A stretch of 37,061 bases of DNA, taken from CAYFUR01 sp964346275 (GTDB lineage: Bacteria; Sumerlaeota; Sumerlaeia; SLMS01). The notes below the pieces were generated by a model. It was not told the origin of the DNA. It was given only the letters and a program-made list of their open reading frames with translations, and did not search any database. The stretch's first letter is position 1, and the number at the start of each line of letters is the position of its first letter. The stretch covers positions 1 through 37,061 of the forward strand of contig CAYFUR010000027.1 of the NCBI GenBank assembly GCA_964346275.1, given 5' to 3'. This document shows, piece after piece, positions 33,928-37,061 of the stretch. Both the position numbers and the translations under genes were made by a program.

Positions 33928-35346
33928 TTACGGCTTTTTCCCGCGGCACGTTTCTGTGCGCGGCAGCCATTCGCCACGTCCCGGCCTGGCTTGGACCTTG
34001 TAGTCCTGGACGATCATTTCCCCGCGAGAGAGCACCCAGCGCGGGAATCCAGCCAGTTTCATCCCCGCGTAGGGCGACCAATCCGAGGCCGTCTCCATCG
34101 TCTCTGGGTCTACCAGGATTCTCTTCTTGGGATGGATGATCGAAATATCGGCATCGGAGCCAGGCCGGAGGCTGCCCTTGCGCGGAGCGAGCCCCATGAT
34201 CCTGGCTGGATTGGCGGAGAGCTTCTCCACCATCCGCTCGAGCGAGAATCGCCCTCTCAAGACTCCCTGGGTATAGACAAGAGGCAAAAGCGTTTCCAGC
34301 CCGGGAAGACCAAAGGGAATCCGCGTCCAATCGCCCTTCCAGGTATCCTTCTGCTTTCGGTCGAAGGTGCAGTTGTCCGTCGACACGACCGAAAGCACGT
34401 CCTCCTGGAGCGCCTGCCAGAGCATCTCCCGGTCCTGCCGCGTCTTCATTTGCGGGCAGCAACCAAAGAGATGGCCATCGTCGCGTGCATAGACAGACTC
34501 ATCGAGCGTCAAGTAATGAGCGCAGGTCTCGCCCACCACGGGCACGCCGCGCTGCTGGGCGGCTCCAATGATCCCCGCTCCCCCGCCGGTGGAAACATGA
34601 ACAACATAGAGTGGCCCGCCCGTTGATTCGCTCCATTTCACGACCCGCTGGATGGCTTCTTCTTCCACAAAGGGGGGGCGCGTCATGGGGTGAAGCCTCG
34701 CGCCGTATTCCTCCATCAGATCCTTTCGGTGATGGCGGCGGATGAGTTCATTCATGACGCCGGAGGACTCCGCGTGAACGAGCAAAAGGGTGCCGCGCTC
34801 GCGCATTCTTTCGAGCGTTGAGAAAAGCGCGGCGTCATCGGACTGGAGCCCGCGAGCCGCATAGATCATGTATTCCTTGAAGGTGGTAAAGCCGCGGTCG
34901 ACGATCGTGTCGATCTCCGACTGATGTTGTTCCCAGTTGGTGATGGCAACGTGAAACGTATAGTCGACGCAGGCTTTGCCCTCGGCCTTGGAGAACCATT
35001 GATCCACGCACTGGGATAGGGATTCGTGGCGGCCGTTCTCCAGGGGATTGGGCGTGGCGAAGTCGATCACCGAGGTGACCCCGCCGCGCGCCGCCGCGCG
35101 GGTCCCGCTGAGCCAGTCGTCCGCCGTTGTCAGCGCACCGACATTGAGATCGAGGTGGACATGAACATCGAGGACGCCGGGAAGCACATAGTGTCCCCGG
35201 GCATCGAGAATCGTATCCGGCGGGGCGTCCTGGGCGAGACCCTCGCCCACCGCGGCGACCCGGCCATCCTTGATGGCCAGATCCGCAAGCATGATCCCCT
35301 CGGGAGAAACGATTTCTCCGCCTGTAATGACCTTGTCGTAGCGCAT
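33928..35346 (-). CDS. Dihydropyrimidinase/D-hydantoinase-type cyclic amidohydrolase
   Basis: 472 residues of the amidohydrolase superfamily, closest in motifs to hydantoinase, dihydropyrimidinase and allantoinase. Metal ligands: His62 and His64 (D-V-H-V-H-L-D), the carboxylated lysine Lys157 (T-T-F-K-E-Y-M), His191 (L-V-H-A-E-S), His250 (V-H-V-S-T) and Asp324. The usual S/T-D-H-C near the last ligand is T-D-N-C here, with Asn325 after the metal Asp. These enzymes open cyclic diamide rings outside or inside purine/pyrimidine breakdown; which ring is used here cannot be told. The gene is 67 bases after the thioredoxin-fusion gene and 63 before the glycoside hydrolase, all on the minus strand. 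Confidence 0.88.
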   Translation of the reverse strand: MRYDKVITGGEIVSPEGIMLADLAIKDGRVAAVGEGLAQDAPPDTILDARGHYVLPGVLDVHVHLDLNVGALTTADDWLSGTRAAARGGVTSVIDFATPNPLENGRHESLSQCVDQWFSKAEGKACVDYTFHVAITNWEQHQSEIDTIVDRGFTTFKEYMIYAARGLQSDDAALFSTLERMRERGTLLLVHAESSGVMNELIRRHHRKDLMEEYGARLHPMTRPPFVEEEAIQRVVKWSESTGGPLYVVHVSTGGGAGIIGAAQQRGVPVVGETCAHYLTLDESVYARDDGHLFGCCPQMKTRQDREMLWQALQEDVLSVVSTDNCTFDRKQKDTWKGDWTRIPFGLPGLETLLPLVYTQGVLRGRFSLERMVEKLSANPARIMGLAPRKGSLRPGSDADISIIHPKKRILVDPETMETASDWSPYAGMKLAGFPRWVLSRGEMIVQDYKVQARPGRGEWLPRTETCRGKKP

Positions 35347-35413
35347 ATCATCATCACCGTATCTGGACTTTCAAGTCACCAGAAAACGATCTCTGCCGCC
35401 GCGAGACAAGCCT

Positions 35414-36460
35414 TCATTGACGTCCGCCAACGCGGAAGCTGCTGTTCATGTTTCCCTCTGGATCGACTTTGGGCCAGTAATTCTCCATGTCCAGCGTCCA
35501 TTCACCGTCGATCACATACTTGTACTGGTATTCTCCCGGAGGAAGCGTGAACAGCGCCCCCCACATCCCCGGGTCATCGGGCTTGCGATACATGTTCACA
35601 GGCTCCCAGTTATTGAAGCTCCCGGCGACCTGGATCCTTGCGGCCTCGGTGTTGTAGATGATAAAGGTCACATTCTCCCCCCTCACCATGGGAGAATACT
35701 TCACATCGCCAATGAGAAGAACCGAGTTGAAACCTCCATAGGGATTGGCTTTTTTGCGGGGATTGTTGGGATCCGGGTGGTATTCTCCATCTTCTGTCAC
35801 GAAAAGGTACTCGTAAACGCCCGGAAAGAGATGGACGGTCAGTTGCCAGTTGCCATCACTCGTCTGCCTCATCGGCGTGGCATCGATTCGCCAGTCGTTG
35901 AAATCGCCAACGACGGAGACGACGGAGGCGCCGGGCGCGTTGTAATTCAGAGTGACGGGGCGGGTGTTCTCTCTCGCTTCGAGGATATTTGTGGCGGCGA
36001 AATCGTAATCCTCCCGGCTCTCAAGCTCTCCCCGATGGAGCCGCAGGACGCTCTCCAGGTATTCGGCGAAAGCGGCGGGATCCTTATAGCCAACGGCGCG
36101 GTCGACTTCTCTTCCCTTCGCATCGAGAAAAACGATGGTCGGCACACGAAAGATTTCGAGGCGGCGAACGAGATCCCGGTGGCTGCGCTCATGGAGCGCG
36201 AGAAGCACAAAGCCCTTCATCAAATCCGAGACCCGCGGATCAGTAAAGGTGTCTTCTTGCATTAATTTGCACGGCCTTGCACGATGGTTGTAAATGTAGA
36301 CCAGCTCGGGTGACTGCTTCGCCGCGCGGGCTCTTTCCGCCAAGTCGCGGTCAGAATACCAGCCTTCCGTCCTGACCTGGGCATTCCCTGCTGTGCAGAT
36401 CATTGAAAGGAAAAGGCCTAATATGGCTAATATCAGAGTTTTGCGACCGCTTTTCTTCAT
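35414..36460 (-). CDS. Exported thioredoxin-fold protein fused to two glycogen-binding-like modules
   Basis: 348 residues. The ATG at 36460 is chosen because GGGAG lies eight bases upstream and a signal peptide (L-I-L-A-I-L-G-L-F-L, cleaved near G-N-A-Q) follows. Residues ~35-150 have a thioredoxin-like pattern: V-Y-I-Y-N, the active-site loop A-R-P-C-K, and cis-Pro in R-V-P-T-I-V-F-L. Only the second cysteine of CxxC is present (Cys64; residue 61 is Ala). Residues ~165-255 and ~260-348 are two AMPK/CBM48-type beta-sandwich modules, each with the marker G-D-F-N-D-W or G-S-F-N-N-W and a Y-K/L-F-x-x-D-G-E strand. A secreted thiol protein attached to a glucan-binding part is unusual. Function unknown. 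Confidence 0.82.
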   Translation of the reverse strand: MKKSGRKTLILAILGLFLSMICTAGNAQVRTEGWYSDRDLAERARAAKQSPELVYIYNHRARPCKLMQEDTFTDPRVSDLMKGFVLLALHERSHRDLVRRLEIFRVPTIVFLDAKGREVDRAVGYKDPAAFAEYLESVLRLHRGELESREDYDFAATNILEARENTRPVTLNYNAPGASVVSVVGDFNDWRIDATPMRQTSDGNWQLTVHLFPGVYEYLFVTEDGEYHPDPNNPRKKANPYGGFNSVLLIGDVKYSPMVRGENVTFIIYNTEAARIQVAGSFNNWEPVNMYRKPDDPGMWGALFTLPPGEYQYKYVIDGEWTLDMENYWPKVDPEGNMNSSFRVGGRQ

Positions 36461-36550
36461 GGTTTCGTCTCCCGGCGGGATCAACGAGAATTCATGGTTT
36501 CCCCTGAACCTCTCATTGCCTGAATTGTTCTCAAACCGCTCCAATCATTT

Positions 36551-36595
36551 CAATAAAAAACCGCCGCCTGTCGGCAAAATCGTGACAGGCGGCGG
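36551..36595 (-). terminator. Rho-independent terminator of the hydrogenase gene
   Basis: CCGCCGCCTGTC (36561-36572) pairs perfectly with GACAGGCGGCGG (36584-36595). On the minus strand the stem is followed by six T residues (36560-36555). It stands 26 bases after the hydrogenase stop and separates it from the thioredoxin-fusion gene. Confidence 0.93.
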
Positions 36596-36621
36596 GCAAA
36601 ACCATGGCAACGGTTGCGCAG

Positions 36622-37061
36622 TTACCGGGCGTAAGTCATCCGGGCCGTATAATGGGTGTGCAGCATTTTGTGCGCTTTCTCACTCAATGGCTTATCCAGG
36701 AAATCATTATAGAGGGTTTTGACAAACGGATTCTCGTGGGACTTCCGAATGGCGAGTCCCGCGTCTTCCGTGTAGAGCCCGCGTGCCCGCTGGGTCCTGA
36801 TTTCATCTGTCACGCCGTAGGGCTGTCCACCGCCCCCGACGCAGCCGCCAGGACAAGCCATGACCTCGACAAAGTGGAAGGGCGTTTCCTCCCCTTTCTC
36901 TTTTGCATCTGCCACCCGGGCGAGAACCGATTCGACATTCGAGAGCCCGTGAGCCACCGCGATGCGCACCGGTTGGCCCGCGACGGTGATTTCTGTTTCG
37001 CGAACCCCCTCGAGGCCACGCACGTCTTCAAACTCGAATTTCTCCAATGTCTCCCCGGTGA
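36622..37061 (-). CDS. [FeFe] hydrogenase catalytic subunit, C-terminal end (cut by the window edge)
   Basis: About 146 residues of the C-terminus; the frame is open to the right edge, so the real start lies outside. The H-cluster motif L3 is clear: E-V-M-A-C-P-G-G-C-V-G-G-G-G-Q-P, with both cysteines. It is followed by the small-subunit-like tail of NADH/NADP-linked enzymes (L-Y-T-E-D, R-K-S-H-E-N-P, L-H-T-H-Y). These enzymes make or use H2 with iron-sulfur and diiron centres, usually in fermenting anaerobes, often together with NuoE/NuoF-like partners. It ends in its own terminator and is the strongest sign of an anaerobic lifestyle in the window. Confidence 0.93.
   Translation of the reverse strand, partial: TGETLEKFEFEDVRGLEGVRETEITVAGQPVRIAVAHGLSNVESVLARVADAKEKGEETPFHFVEVMACPGGCVGGGGQPYGVTDEIRTQRARGLYTEDAGLAIRKSHENPFVKTLYNDFLDKPLSEKAHKMLHTHYTARMTYAR

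Overview
The window is about 37 kb of GC-rich bacterial DNA (roughly 60% G+C by eye) with some 24 protein genes and no recognisable rRNA, tRNA, CRISPR array, insertion sequence or phage gene. The mix is an anaerobe-type [FeFe] hydrogenase, an FeS-type photolyase, a LigB-type DNA ligase with its exonuclease, and many exported proteins (golvesin-like domains, a dockerin, a royal-jelly/Yellow-type beta-propeller, GHL10- and GH39-like enzymes). It suggests an uncultivated environmental lineage near the PVC/FCB or Sumerlaeota/Hydrogenedentes type. That placement is inference; no marker here fixes it. A 100-N scaffold gap shows the source is a draft, probably metagenomic, assembly.

Layout. Positions 1-368 are an A+T-rich intergenic stretch. 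From 369 to 6056 a forward gene string holds a FluC/CrcB fluoride channel, a DUF190 PII-like protein, an SGNH hydrolase, an archaeal-looking dihydropteroate synthase, a CNT nucleoside transporter and an FeS photolyase. Facing it on the minus strand (6062-8686) are an ATP-dependent DNA ligase and its beta-CASP exonuclease. From 8688 to 12243 a large exported amidase carries a golvesin-like domain inside the catalytic domain, FN3, a second golvesin-like domain and a C-terminal dockerin. Its leader shows a sigma-54-like promoter, a candidate c-di-GMP-I-like aptamer and a hairpin over the ribosome binding site. From 12305 to 17816, on the minus strand, are two lipoproteins (MRJP/Yellow-like; GHL10-like) and MutS. 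A purple-acid-phosphatase-like exported enzyme and a membrane Ser/Thr kinase follow on plus (17970-21248), then a TPR protein and an AEC permease on minus.

The second half has a DegT-family protein without the PLP lysine (24526-25641), an orphan NtrC-type regulator, a minus-strand cluster (SDR, SRPBCC-epimerase, small acidic protein), an RtcB paralogue, and a minus-strand series: hydrogenase end, terminator, thioredoxin-fold protein with two glycogen-binding-like modules, hydantoinase-type amidohydrolase and a large exported glycoside hydrolase. The N gap in the last gene is flanked by identical 55-bp copies. Collapsing them restores one reading frame, so the gap is an assembly artefact.

The observations I rate highest are the amidase leader, the DegT-like protein with Arg in place of the Schiff-base Lys, the heptamer GTCTATA scattered through genes in several frames far above expectation, and the single-Cys thioredoxin/glycogen-binding fusion. 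I did not find a complete new defence or mobile system.
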